Positions 23,301 to 35,381 of a stretch of 64,000 bases of DNA are shown one piece after another. Each line of letters begins with the position of its first letter. The stretch's first letter is position 1. Source of the stretch: Proteles cristata cristata. Taxonomy: Eukaryota > Chordata > Mammalia > Carnivora > Hyaenidae. The position numbers and the translations under genes were made by a program. The notes under the pieces are model-generated. The model had not been told where the DNA came from. It did no database searches and worked only from the letters and a program-made list of their open reading frames with translations. The DNA is taken from positions 124,001 through 188,000 of the forward strand of contig JAESUZ010003404.1 of the NCBI GenBank assembly GCA_017311185.1, written 5' to 3'.

Positions 23301-23954
23301 TCCTGAAGATATAGGACTCCTATAATTCTACCATGCCTTTATAGGAATTCTTGCGCTTTTTACAGTGCTACCTCACAATAAATACTGCAGGTATCTTTTG
23401 ACCCTTAGTGGCTGACAATCAAAAGAAGTATTTATCTTCATCTCCACAGATATGGCTAACAGAAGATTTTGCAACCGAAAAAAATCCAAAAGACATGACA
23501 TTTTTGTTACTATAAATGTAAATACTGTCTAGTCTTTCCTGAAAGGTGTTGTGTGATACAAGACATTTAAACTTGCTTATTGAGAATAGAAAAGTCTTGG
23601 ACTCCATTTTGGTCCAGTTCCAAACCAAAGGAATCTTGTGCTGGGGCTTAAAACAGAGCGCTGAAATGATACACGTCCCTTGCTAGACTGGGAACCGCAA
23701 TCCCTTAATTCAGATGACCTCAAGGCTTGACCAGAGAGTACTCAGCTGCTTCTTCCGGTTACCTTCGCACGCTGGCTTGTCCTTAATATAGCTAATGCTC
23801 CCCAGATGTATCAGCTCCTAGCTGTCTTTAACTCTCACTGGGCTCAGTGCGGCACCGCTTGCTTTTCACCGGCACAGAGGGGAAAGAAATCTCTCCTAAT
23901 GCAGAAAATTTCAAGTTTCTCAAGGGCCATCAGAGCATAGCAATGCCATGAAGG
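23301..23954. other. Unrecognised sequence
   Basis: A minus frame at 23419-23628 has no domain. No family recognised. Confidence 0.4.
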
Positions 23955-24844
23955 CAAAGCTACCAAATGCATGTTTTTCTCTTAAACATCTTAGTTTTTA
24001 AAATAAAATGGAATACTATAATAAACTCCCCCGTGCCATTACCCAGCTTCAACAAAATGATTTCACATACACTCTTACCCACATACACCTTTCCAGATGA
24101 TGTTGCAGCAACTTTTGGACATTTCATTTTGCAAACAAACATTTCAGCATGTAACTGTAAAAGAAGAAGAGCCTTTTCTTCTATGTAACCACAGTACCAT
24201 GATGGTAGCATTAAAAATAAAATAATTCTTAATGTCATCAAATATTTGGTCACTGTCTACATTTCCGACTCTATCTTTAATGTCACAAAGTTTTCGGGTT
24301 TGAATCAGGATCCAAACAAGACCTGTGTGCAAGGATTGGCTAATATATTCCTTGTTCACCTATGGGGTTCCCCTTCCACCTACTTTTCCTCTCTTTTCAA
24401 TTTATTTGAAGAAACTGATTGTGTGTCCTGTAGAATTATCTGTCCTGATTACATCTATATAGCAGGGTTTAGCATATTCCTTTTTCCTCTTACTTGGCTG
24501 TAAATTAGTAATTGGATCTGGAGGACTGACCAGCTTGATTATTTAGAAAAACTCCTTCCTCCATCAGAAGACACCTAATATCTGGTTTTCTTTCTCTTTT
24601 TGGTATTAGCAATAATTGATACTTAATGACTAGATCCAGGATCTCATTTTGGCTTGCAAACAGATGATATTCCAGTTCTGTGATTTCTTTTCCACTTATT
24701 TGCTGACCTACCACAATTTTCTTAGTGGTTCTTTGTTTGCAAAGTTTCAAAATAACGAGTTGGTTCATTAGAGACTTCCAATGGCTGACCAATTATTGTT
24801 TTAAGTATCATTATGAACTCAGGGATTTAAACTGATGAATTTCA

Positions 24845-25027
24845 ATTTTTTTTTTTTTAGAGAGATAATGTGAGTGGGGAAGGGGCAGAGGGAGGGTAAG
24901 AGAAAGAATCCCAGGATTCACACTCAGCTCAGAGCCCAACGCCCAGCTCAATCCTATCACCCTGGGATCATGACCTGAGCTAAAATCTAGTCAGTGCTCA
25001 ACTGACTGAGCCACCCAGGAATCTCTG
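24845..25027 (-). mobile_element. CAN-SINE, diverged, inside an antisense L1M
   Basis: Short copy with tgggatcatgacctgagct and gactgagccacccagg. TSD tgaatttca at 24836-24844 and 25028-25036. The gagcccaacgcccagctc block is unusually diverged. Confidence 0.92.
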
Positions 25028-25682
25028 TGAATTTCAGTCTTTTGAAGTTTTTCTTTTCCTTCTTGCTGTTTATACTGCTTCATCTTTGACAGTCTCTGAG
25101 AATGGATTTTCAAGTTTTTGACACAGTTAATAATCTTTGGTAGCTCCCACAGTATCTGATGCAACAAGAGTCGCATACAAGACACTCTTGTATATTTCCT
25201 GTCCTGGATCTGAATCTAGAATTAGCCATTTCTCCAAATATCTCTTGTTCCTTTCCCAAGGAAATTGGATTTCAACACCAAATCCTGGGGAGCAAGAGTG
25301 CTCCTAGGATTTTTTGGTACTGGGTGTGTCAGTGTTGCTTAGAATTTTTAGTTGAAAAAATTAGTAGTTTCTTTCAAGCAGAAAATGTCAATTTATATTG
25401 ATTCATCAAGTTCAAGACTAAAAGCTCTTAATCTCTTCTTTCTGACATCAGTTTTTCCTTTCTCCTTTGCCAAGAATCTTGCTTGTCAAGGAAACTGAGT
25501 AATAGGATTATAATATCGCAGAATTATACTTTATGCACACAACATTTTTTGAGTTACAAAGCCATTGCTACCACCTATACAACGATTACTGAAAACTAGC
25601 ATTTTTTTCTAGCTCTTTTTTTGTCCTTAAGGCATATATTATTAGGGTTGTACAATCAAAAACCGTTTTTTAAAAGATATTT

Positions 25683-25877
25683 AGGGACACCTGGGTAGCT
25701 CAGTTGGTTGAGCATCTGAGTCTTGATTTTGGCGCAAGTCATGACTGCAGGGTCATGGGACTGAGCCCTGTTTTGGGCTCCATGATGAGCAAGCTTACTT
25801 AAGATTCTCTATCTCTCTCCCTCTGTCTCTGTCCCCTGCTCTCTCTCTAAAAAAAAATAATAATAATAAATACAAAC
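25683..25877 (+). mobile_element. CAN-SINE, older type, inside an antisense L1M
   Basis: gggacacctgggtagctcag head, ctgagtcttgattttggc body, and a tail that became an AAT repeat. Perfect TSD taaaagatattt at 25671-25682 and 25878-25889. Confidence 0.96.
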
Positions 25878-26250
25878 TAAAAGATATTTGGATTCGTTTC
25901 TGAGTGGTTATGCCAGCACTAGTTACCTGCTTAGAATCTTACCTACTTAGAATCACTTATCTTATTTTAATTCAATTTTTAAGGACTTAACGTTTTTATT
26001 ATATAAAATGCTTACACAGATTCAAAGTCAATTCCATAGAACAAGGTATATTGAAAGTAGTCTACCTTCTAGCCCTGTTCCTTCATCCTATTCACTCTAT
26101 GCCCTTAGGGGAGATGTCAGCATTAGAATTAGTACATATAATTATTACATATTCTACTTCTTCCCTTATTACCATTATTTACTCACAGTTCTATAATTAA
26201 CTATGTGCTCATGCTCACCAACCATCCTTAAATTGAGATCTCTCCATTCA

Positions 26251-28860
26251 TTTTAATTGTCTGAATGTTATTCCTTAATAGATACACCAGGAATAACTCA
26301 TGGGATGTTGAGAAGAGTTTGACTTTCTACTTGTAAAGCAACTTATCTGAATATAAAACACTTGCTCAGATTTTATTTTTGCTTTACTCTAGAAGGCATA
26401 AAATGATGCTATTGAAAATTCCTTACAATTTGATTTTCTCTTAGTTAGAAGTGACTTAGATTTCAAGATGTTTCCCAGATGTGAAGAGAATTTACTCAGT
26501 TTCTTTAACAACCAGTAATTTCATTAGACTTTCCTCAGTGTTCTCATTCTATTTTCCCATGTACACAGTGTGCCCTTTCAACATGTACTTTCGTATGTGT
26601 ATATATTCTTAATTTTAGGAAATTAAGAATTTTTATATTTTATTATTTATTTAGTTTTTTTTATTATAGATTTTTTAAGTATCTCTCTTGTGTTATTGTT
26701 TTGGTTTTCTTCTTGGGGGACTCTATTATACACATGTTGCTTCTTCTTTTCCTATCTTTCATAAGGCTGGATGTATCAGAGATTTCCAGAGGGCTGATAC
26801 CTGAAGTGTACCTATTAAAAGCCCAGCTTTAAATGAGCAGTAAAATGTTAAGGAATATAGTCTGATAGAATTAACTGCCAGGGGAATTGAATGCATATTA
26901 TCCTATGGTTTGGATGTCCAACAGGCTGTATGTTTCCTACTAATCTTAAGTCTCCTTACTTTCTTAAGTGCCTAAAATAAGAAATTACATGAAATTTTAC
27001 TATCGCAAGGGAGATTATTCATAGTTTCCAAAGTAAAGCTTACAAAAAGTTCCAGGGGAATTATTTGTAATTCATTGCTGGTCAGAGCTTTCTTTTCCCC
27101 AAGACCTATGTTTCTTTTATTTTCTAGTGAGAGTCATTATAACCACGCTTTCTGTTTCCCCCTGGAAGCTAGGAATCTGAGCCAAATGCGGCTCAGTCTG
27201 GTAACAATAAACATAATTATGACAGGATTTTTGTTGCATGCAGATATTTTTTTAACTTGGCTCCAAGTTAAAGGTTTTTAAACTTTGGTGTCAAAGGACA
27301 AGCTTGCAGAGAAACCATATACAAAATTTAGCTTGAATATGCAGTTTTTTCCCTGGGAAAATCCAGACATTTCATTAGATTTTTATTGTAAGAGACATCT
27401 GTGATGCAGAAAGAATGTGAAAACTACTTTCCTTTCTTAATTATTTCATTAATAAACCAGAAACCTCTGTTCTAGTTTAATTTTAACCTCTGTGATTTAC
27501 CTCAAAATGAGTTATTTACTTTTGGAGTCACCCTAAGCTTTCTTTTATGTTGACAAAATATAATGAATAACAAACTGATGAATTTAAGTTCAGACCTCAA
27601 TCACTAAAAATGAAGTTATGCTATTTACAAATCTAGATTATATAATATGGGAGGGGGGAACCAAGCTCTTTTTCTACAAACACTAAGAGCCTGCTAAACT
27701 TAAACTGGGTTCCCTAACTTTAGAAAGAACGACATCATCATATATGATCACTGTAAATAGTGTCCTACTTAAAATATGTCGAGACACAAACCAAGAGAGA
27801 GCAATTATTTCTATATAAGCTAGTTTCATTTTATTTCCTTTTCCATTGTCTTTCCATTTTCCATTTTCTTTCCATTTCTCTTCTGTCTATAATGCATTGT
27901 GTTTTCTTGCATATTAGTAAAGCCTTGAGGTCTTTTGGTGAGCATTTATCAAACTGGCCATATTATTTCACTATTGCCTTAAATCAGACACCTCTGGAGA
28001 AATGCTTCCATCCACTTAAAGAAGAATCAAGGTCTGCAAATAGTTCTCTTGCTTGATGCATAAAGACAGAAGATATTGTAAGATAGAATGTGTTACAGAG
28101 TTAAAGCAAGGACTAAATTGACATTTATCTGATATCTGAGTAAAGAGGTAGAACATGGCATGCAGTGCTTATTAAGTCAAAGTTGACCAAACTTGGGAGG
28201 AAAAAAATTAAGTTTACATTTAGGAATCCAAAGTATCTCAATTACATGTGTAATTGAATAGAATCACTTACCTAGGATGCATTCATTTTGTATTTTGTCA
28301 ACGATTTACTTTTAACTGTGTTCATTCTTTTAAGCCTTTTGCTAGTGTACAGTAAGTTTGTAATTCTGTGAACATATTGGCATTTCAGTAAAGAGTTTTG
28401 TTCACTCGTAAAATAAAATTAACTTCTGATTTTGAACCTATTGGAAATACGGTTGCAATTTACATTCTTGCAAGGATCTGCAAAATTAGCTCTGAATAAT
28501 TTCTTCCTGTTTCGCTGTTCCTCGTGCAATTAAACACTTTAAAATGTACAGAATTTAGATTTTACTTGACATTTCAAACTGTTTAGAACGTGGCTGATGA
28601 TTAAATGGTGAATAATGGCAATATACACAATTTTGCGTGACATGAATACAAACGACTAGGTGAAATTTCCCAAATCGTTTGCCCTTGAAGTAAGTGCTTG
28701 TACATTTCTGATCTGTTGATTTCTGCAGTCAACTAGAATTAGTAACTAACTGGCAATCTGATGGACTTGAAGTAGGAGAAAAAGACTTGAGGTTGGAATT
28801 AGTTTCTATGAATGTTTTTGTAAATGTGGAGTCAGCTTAAATGTCCCAAGTGGATTCTGA
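26251..28860. other. Interval without recognisable repeats, left of the candidate exon
   Basis: About 2.6 kb with no SINE and no L1 that I can recognise, in contrast to the dense insertions on its left. Frames at 27075-27281 and 27760-28056 have no domain. This interval leads directly into the candidate exon at 28901. Confidence 0.45.
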
Positions 28861-28900
28861 CACTGCCGCTTTTCTTCTTCCCTGCTGATTCGATTCACAG

Positions 28901-28951
28901 GGCCAGGACTTCAGTGGCCGAATAGTGAGGTTACAAGCAGTCATTACTAAG
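28901..28951 (+). other. Candidate 51-bp internal exon (17 codons)
   Basis: The segment is bounded by a pyrimidine-rich acceptor (tttcttcttccctgctgatt then cgattcacag, AG at 28899-28900) and a strong donor (AAG then gtaagc at 28952). A branch-point-like ttctgac has its A at 28860, 41 nt upstream of the exon. Length 51 is a multiple of three, so inclusion or skipping would keep frame. One frame only is open across it and gives GQDFSGRIVRLQAVITK; the other two contain TAG and TAA. I do not recognise this peptide. It lies in a repeat-poor interval. Against it: no neighbouring exon is visible in the window, and splice-like pairs arise by chance in DNA of this length. If real, it is a small cassette exon of a plus-strand gene with long introns. 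Confidence 0.35.
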
Positions 28952-30185
28952 GTAAGCAAAGCCTCACTCGTTGCTTTGTGGTCGGACATCTGATTTTAAT
29001 TGTGGGAAAGGTAGATAAACATTGATGCCCCGGTTAGGTAGAGGCCGGTACGCCATTTCTAAGCCCATTAGAGCTTATAGGCTGCCCGGTTACACACGCA
29101 TACACGTCCGAGCACGGAAGTAAAGCCTGCTTTCTGTATTCTTTGTTTCTGTATTCTACTGATAATCTTCTAGAGAGATAAATACAGCCGCAGATGTAAC
29201 CTTAGATTTAAAAGCAAAAATACAAAGAAAGAAAATGGACTAGCTTTCATTCCACATGCCCTCACACCCACCCTCCAACCCCAACTTCTGCGTCTCGCTG
29301 GGGCCACATTACTCAGTTATTTATTCCCAACTCACACAGTCCCACTTCTCTACCACTTATTTTCTCTAACTGCACTCCAACCCCTGCCAAAAACAAAGGA
29401 CTAAAAAATAACATCAAAGAAAACCCCACAAAGGTTTTGTTTGACTTCCTTTTCACCCCACCTTCCACCCAATGAATTCCTTAGAAGTCACACCATGATT
29501 AATCATGCTAGTTTTCAGTAGCATTCTTCTACTAATTTAACACAAATCAGAATCATAAAGATGGAGGACTGAACACCATTCACACATCTTAGTTTCTTCT
29601 GCATTTTGTGCCAGAGCTCTAAAACACCAAACCCGTTTTTTGCCAATGTGTCAGAGAGAAAATGTACTTTAATGAACTTAACTCCTTATATAGAAGTCTC
29701 CGCTTACTATTGATGCTGTTTTTCAATAATTTTTTCCCCTCAACTTCCATCAAACTCAGTTTAAACTTACATGGATGACTTTTTGTGTCTATTTTCTATT
29801 TCTTTACAATTTCTGTAGTCCCCCTGTCCAAAGATAAGCCTGCCAAAAGCTTCAAAAGCTTCGGTGATGTTGATCACCTCCTTAAGCTGAGGACATAACC
29901 AGGAAATGTACTTCATGCCTCATTGCCTTTGAGTGGCCACATGCACACCACCCGTCACTGACTGGAGACTCAGGGTCCTTAGAGACAACAGGTCACATGT
30001 GGTCACAGGCAGCATCCCCAGGACCAGACCAGCTCTGGGTTGGCGTGGGCAAGCTATTTAAAAAGAAATCTGTTCTACAGATCCCACCTGCAGAATAGGG
30101 CTGTCCATGTAGGTCTTTGTCAAAGTCATCAATGAGAAGGAACTAAACTTCGATTACAATAGCTAACGTTAAAAACAACAACAAC
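28952..30185. other. Interval without recognisable repeats, right of the candidate exon
   Basis: Again no SINE or L1. Some CpG-containing stretches follow the donor (taggtagaggccggtacgcc, cgcatacacgtccgagcacg), which is unusual in this AT-rich setting. No second exon recognised. Confidence 0.4.
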
Positions 30186-30186
30186 C

Positions 30187-30225
30187 TGGGGCACCCGGGG
30201 GGCTCAGTCGGTGAAGCATCCATCC
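30187..30225 (+). mobile_element. CAN-SINE head fragment
   Basis: ctggggcacccggggggctcag then tcggtgaagcatccatcc matches the first 35-40 nt of the SINE, after which the sequence no longer matches. A decayed or internally deleted copy. Confidence 0.6.
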
Positions 30226-30639
30226 TTTGCCAACATCATGCATGCTGAGTCCCATCTTGGCATCTGATTCTTGAGGGATGAGAGGGTAAATTTTATGTAA
30301 AATTTATGTATGTAAATTATAGCTCAAAAAAAAGCATAATGCGTGCCATATAGTAACAGCTCCCTGAATGCTGTTTTTGATGGCTCTCAAAAGCTAAGAC
30401 TGTTACTCCAATGCAACAGTGACAGTGAACGTGATTTACTTCGAGAGCTTTAGTTAAGCAGCTGCTCAGGAATTTCATTACTATATTTGAAGGAACTTTA
30501 ATTCTTTACCAAAATGGGGAACTTAAGTATTTCCAATAAGCATTCGGTACCTTGGTGAATTTAATCAAGTGTTAATGGTTTAAAAGAAACAATTTAAATA
30601 AAATTCAGTCAAGAATATTTAAGAACTATTTTCCCCCCA
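30226..30639. other. Unrecognised sequence
   Basis: Nothing recognised in about 400 bp. Confidence 0.4.
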
Positions 30640-31680
30640 AGAATTAGTTAGAGCATTGTTCAATTATCCAGAATCTATAACTTGCGTGTTTTCTTCTTTT
30701 CAAATTACAAAAGTAATGATTTGGGGCTATAATAAGTAAAACAACATAGTGTAATTCAAAAGTGGGCAACGCTAACCCACCCCAGCAGCCCAGATTCTTA
30801 ATTAGCCCACCCCATCCCAAGGTCATCCCTGGGAGATCTGATTGCCTCTCTTTTCACACCCTTACTCCTGCTCATGCAAACACATATAGCCATAGATATA
30901 TCTGTGTAGAGAGGCTATTTATTTCCTTTATCCTGAAATAGAATCGGAAGGTACCCATTACTTAATTCTTCCTTTTTTCTGTTTAATACATTATGGACAT
31001 CGTCATCAGTTAAGACACCCTCATAAGAGATCTACCTAGCCCTGCTAAATTTCTGTAAGCGTACATATACACCTATAATTTCACACAAAGTCTTTTTCCT
31101 GACTTTAATTAATTTTCTACTTACGTTACTTACCCACCTTATCTATCCTTTGCTCTCATTGCTGGCTTCACTCCTCACATTATGTATCCTTTTGTAATTT
31201 AATGTACCTACACATTCCATACACTTTTTTTGTCATTGTTTACAAACGTAGAATGTTAAATACTCTTCCATACATGTCATTTTCCTCATTCAGCACATTT
31301 TGGAATGCCCCCGAGTCGCATGTCAGTTCAGAGCTTAATTTTTCTTTAATAGTCGTTGCTAATCTTGCATAATATTCCATGCATAATTCATTTTAGTGTT
31401 TTCCATGCGATTTGCAGTCATCTGGCTTGCATTTTATTTTGTGCCACCTTAAACAATGCTGCAATAATTGTTTTATATATTTTCCTTTATTTATTCTGAT
31501 ATTCATACCCATGGAATAGAGTCCCAAAAGTTAGACTGTTGGGCTGAAGTGGATGCAAGGGTTTAATTTTAATAGATACTTTCAGTTGTTTTCCAAAAAG
31601 ATGGCAGCCATTTATATTTCCACCGTATTCATGTCATCGATAGATATTATGACTCCTTTTCTATTTTTATAGTCCTATAA
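30640..31680 (-). mobile_element. Ancient L1M 3' region, antisense
   Basis: Plus-strand blocks gtaattcaaaagtgggcaac, aacaatgctgcaataattg, tggaatagagtcccaaaag, gactgttgggctgaagtgga and gttttccaaaaagatggcag follow the complement of the old L1M 3' end, with much divergence and small deletions. Confidence 0.5.
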
Positions 31681-32270
31681 GAGTTGTTGAGAACTGTTAT
31701 AAGACAATTTCTGATTCTTTGATAACTACGAGTAGCCGTTAACAACCAGAGAGGAGAGTGAACTCTGACTCCCTTCCTCCATCCTCCTGGTGACCTCTTA
31801 CAATGAAAACACCGTGAACTGAATTTCCCACACGTGTGCTGATTAGCAGTCACCAAAACAGTGTAGCTGCTCCTCTAGGCGATCTGAAATTTTTACTCTG
31901 TCCTTACCACACTCCGAGAGCACCTTGCTTTAAAGGTCTATCACCAGGGACATGTGAGAAAACTTTTAACAACTAGATCGCTTCTTTGTCAATCAGTAAA
32001 GATGACAAAATCCTCCATGAAGTGGTTGTGATGTTAGGGTGGGGTTGTGGTGGCAGTGGTCACAGTCCTAAGGCTTTGTTTGCTGCAGAAGTCGTAGTAT
32101 GTTGGGCTCGCTAGATTCTCACACCCTATTTGTGAACGGGTAGAGAGTCCCACACTAATTTCCTTGCTGACCTCACATCTTGATCACCTCTCATTTCACC
32201 AATGAAAACTGCTTTCTAATCAGCAAATGCAATGGAGTAGAGTGCAATGCAAGTGCAAATGCTGTGGGGA
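31681..32270. other. Unrecognised sequence
   Basis: A minus frame at 31647-31856 has no domain. No family recognised. Confidence 0.4.
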
Positions 32271-32288
32271 TTTAGACTGCATTTTAAA

Positions 32289-32461
32289 AAAAATTGTTTT
32301 TTGAGAGAAAGTGAATGTCCATGCGCGCATGAGTGGTGGGGGTTAGAGAGAGAGGGAGACGGGGTCTGAAGCAGACTGTGTGCTGACAGCAGAGAGTCCA
32401 GTGCGGGGCTTGAACTCATGAACCATGAGATCATGACCCCAGCCAAAGTTGAAGTTTAACT
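32289..32461 (-). mobile_element. CAN-SINE lacking the 5' head
   Basis: Minus-strand copy with agatcatgaccccagccaaag. It stops at gtttaactgactg and lacks the usual complement of the head (agccacccaggcgcccc). A TSD gactgcattttaaa (32275-32288) and gactgcaatttaaa (32462-32475) abuts the truncation, so the loss happened at insertion, not later. Confidence 0.93.
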
Positions 32462-32475
32462 GACTGCAATTTAAA

Positions 32476-33925
32476 GTATTCTTTGTATTATTTTCTGGAG
32501 AGTGGATACCTGGTAGGGTCTCTCAAAAGCTAAGTAACCCACCCTGAAGTGTGAAGTCAGGGTTAGGAAACCACAAATGTTATCTAACTTCTCCAGATAA
32601 TAGATTCCAGATGGCTTAGACATCTACCGTCTGTTACCCAAAGTGGAACATGTTTAAGCAGATATGGTACAACCTGTGAAAGGCAGAAGCTTGGTGTGGC
32701 TGCTTTTCCAGTAACAAGTGACAACAGAAAGGAAAACTGACTTCTCTGTCTTACTGACTATGCCCCAGTAATTTCAAGGCATCGGTAGTGGAGCCTCCAT
32801 TAGCCAAGACTGTAGGAGGAGCGGAGGACACAAGAGACAGCAGTCAGAATATGGCAGCTGAGTGGATATGTTCATAAGCTCATGGGTATGGCGGTAATTC
32901 TTAGAGAAACAGGCCTTATGGAAACTGTATTTGCAGGTGGGGAGTAAATGCGGACAAAATGCGCCTGTGTCATAACGTCTGACATACTTGTCTTCACGAC
33001 TCTTCCTAATGGTCAGAGGAGCTCATTTAGGGTTTCAAGTACCTCAGGCTGCACTATACAATCTGTGGTAGCAAACAGATTGGAACAAATTCTTTTTGCA
33101 CAGAACAAACTCCTATTTCTTCAAGGGAAATCCTGAAAGCATAGTAACAAAACTACAAACTGTTCTACCATTTTCCAAGGTATGGGGAAATGTTCCAAAG
33201 ACACATGGATATAATTATTGAACTCAAGTTGTAGGTCTAATATGATAAGTATTGAGGGAGGAAGGAATGAAAAGCTTTCCTAACGATAATGGTGCAACTT
33301 TGAATAATAGCCATTTGGTTGCCTTTGTTTTTTGACACAGCGGTGGGAGCGTGTTATGGTCACTGTAGTTTGATAAATGACCTTCCCATCATTCTCATTT
33401 TGTGGGTTTAGGCCAGACACCCATATTGTGACTTGGTTGGTGTGGAGGCTGGTGTTTCGCTGTATTTTTAGAATATTTAGTCTATTTAGAAAGTTTACAT
33501 AATTTTGGTTACAATGACTAAAGTGACTCGGACTAAAATAAGATTGGCTTCTACAAAAACAAACTCTCCTAGCGTTCGAAGATGGCATTGTGTGCCAGTG
33601 TCCATCAGAGTCCTCTGGTTCCAGGTCTGGGGCTTGAGATTGCAAACAGGAGTGCGCATGGAGGAGAGAAAAATACTTTTTTTGTAGGAACAGAATGTTC
33701 CTAAAAGACAAAATGAAAAATGTCTGTTTTTTCATGCTGCTTGGCCTAGAGTAGAGATGAGAAATAAGTTTCATTCATCTTGCCAACTCTGAAGAATGGA
33801 TAGTGGCTGCCTGGAGCACTCGTGGAAGAGAATTGAGATAGGGAGTTGGTACTCTGCTGAAAGGGGAGGCCAAATATTAGTGATAACTGCCCAGGGCTGA
33901 GTGAGAGAGGAGGGGCAGGATATAT
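32476..33925. other. Unrecognised sequence holding the longest open frame of the window
   Basis: A minus-strand frame at 33280-33774 runs 164 codons, the longest in the window. It is Ser/His/Asn-rich, shows no domain, signal or membrane segment that I recognise, and does not match L1 ORF1 or ORF2. Its length is within what chance gives in 64 kb on six frames. I do not call it a gene. No repeat family recognised around it. Confidence 0.35.
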
Positions 33926-33940
33926 GTGACACATTTGATT

Positions 33941-34150
33941 TAAAAAAAATTTTTTTTAACATCTATTTATTTTTGAGAGACAGAGCACGAGCAGGGGAGG
34001 GGCAGAGACAGAGGGAGACACAGAATCTGAAGCAGGCTCCAGGCTCTGAGCTGTCAGCACGACCCACTGTGGAGCTCAAACCCACAAATAATAAGATCAT
34101 GACCTGAGCTGAAGATGGGCACTTAACCGACTGAGCCACCCAGGCGCCCC
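33941..34150 (-). mobile_element. CAN-SINE
   Basis: Full-length minus copy ending gagccacccaggcgcccc. Approximate TSD acatttgat at 33931-33939 and atatttgat at 34154-34162. Frames 33901-34107 and 33963-34172 are SINE sequence. Confidence 0.96.
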
Positions 34151-34164
34151 TGCATATTTGATAT

Positions 34165-34699
34165 TTCCACACTAATGGGAAGTGAGAGGGGTATGGTCAA
34201 ATATTTCATATCTAGTTGATATTTCCTGGGTGGTTTATACCATACTTGAAATCTACTAAATCCATATGTTCTAATATTTATAGCATATAAATGTATAAAA
34301 TAGATTTTCAGAGCTATTATACACATACATACACATATGTATGTGTATAATTTGTAAGCACAGTGAGTTTTAATTTTAATTAATGTTAAATACTTGAAGA
34401 ATTTTAATTAAATTAATTTTGATTAATTTTAATTTAAGAATGGTGCTTGAAATCTAGTTGAACTGGAATCACATTTTGCTTAAGAGTTAAATAATATATT
34501 ACAAATATTTTTAAGATGATATTTTAATGAGGATTGAAATAACTGGAAATGTATAAAAAAATAACTGGAAAATTATAAAGAAAAATACATAGATGGACAA
34601 AATACGTGACTGGTGGTCTATATTCAGGGTCTGAAAACCAACAAACATCTTTTATGACTAAACTTGTATGTATTTGGGTGGAATAAAGACTTGTAGATA
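34165..34699. other. AT-rich unrecognised sequence with a perfect palindrome
   Basis: Contains the inverted repeat tatacacatacat/atgtatgtgtata (34318-34330 and 34337-34349, 6-bp loop) and a TTAATT-rich stretch at about 34365-34440. No family recognised. Confidence 0.5.
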
Positions 34700-35173
34700 C
34701 TTCTCAATTCATTGTAAATTGTTTTTTAAAGATTTATATTCATGTTGTAAATGATATCTGCTCATCTTTTGTTTCCAAATGGGGTTGATATATAGGTATA
34801 TGTATGTAATATATTGTGTAAGTATGTCATATGTGTAATATTATTTATATCTTTGATAGTAATCCTTTGAAGTTGTATGCATTCATCTATATTTTTCTTG
34901 TTTGTGAATTTTTCATTTTGCTTCTGTGACTTTTGCAGACAAGAAGTTCTTAATTTTAATATAGTCAAACTTATTAATCTTTTCCTTATGGTTTATGCTT
35001 TTTGTGTCTTATTTAGGAAACTCTTCCCTACCCTGATTCATAAAGATATTCTCCTCTGTTCTCATCTAAAAGTTTTATAGCTTCATCTTCTGCATTTAAA
35101 CCATTAATCCACTTGGATTTTATTTATAGAAAAATTATACTGTCTTCTTTCCTACATTTTTATAGTAAGTTTC
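34700..35173 (-). mobile_element. L1 ORF2 fragment, antisense
   Basis: cagacaagaagttcttaatt, atagtcaaacttattaatct, ctcttccctaccctgattc and taatccacttggattttatt are the complement of ORF2. It continues at 35382 after a SINE. Confidence 0.72.
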
Positions 35174-35381
35174 TTTAAGTGTATTTATTTATTTTGAGAG
35201 AGAGAGAGATAGAGACAGAGAGACTGAGAGAGGGAGAGGGAGCAGGAAAGGGGGAGAGAAAGAGCGTCCGCACTGTCAGTGCAGAGCCTGACTCGAATCT
35301 CAGACTCGTGAACCATGAGGTCATGACCTGAGCCAAAGTGAAGAGTCGGACACTTAACCAACTAAGCCACCCATGTGCCCC
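35174..35381 (-). mobile_element. CAN-SINE with GA-rich expansion
   Basis: The CT region appears as a long gagagag run at about 35196-35265. The body complement caggtcatgacc is preserved as gaggtcatgacctgagcc. Imperfect TSD tatagtaagttt (35161-35172) and tatggtgggttt (35382-35393), both L1 sequence. Confidence 0.95.

Larger units (their letters stand above)
23955..26250 (-). mobile_element. Ancient L1M/L1ME 3' region, antisense, split by two SINEs
   Basis: Plus-strand blocks in sequence are ccagcttcaacaaaatgatt, ggtttgaatcaggatccaaa, gtgtgtcctgtagaattatc, taaattagtaattggatctg, tagccatttctccaaatatc, atgtcaatttatattgattc and aaggtatattgaaagtag. They follow the complement of the 3' UTR of L1M/L1ME elements. 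SINEs at 24845 and 25683 interrupt it, each with a TSD, so both are later. The small frames at 23960-25401 are shadows. Confidence 0.62.
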
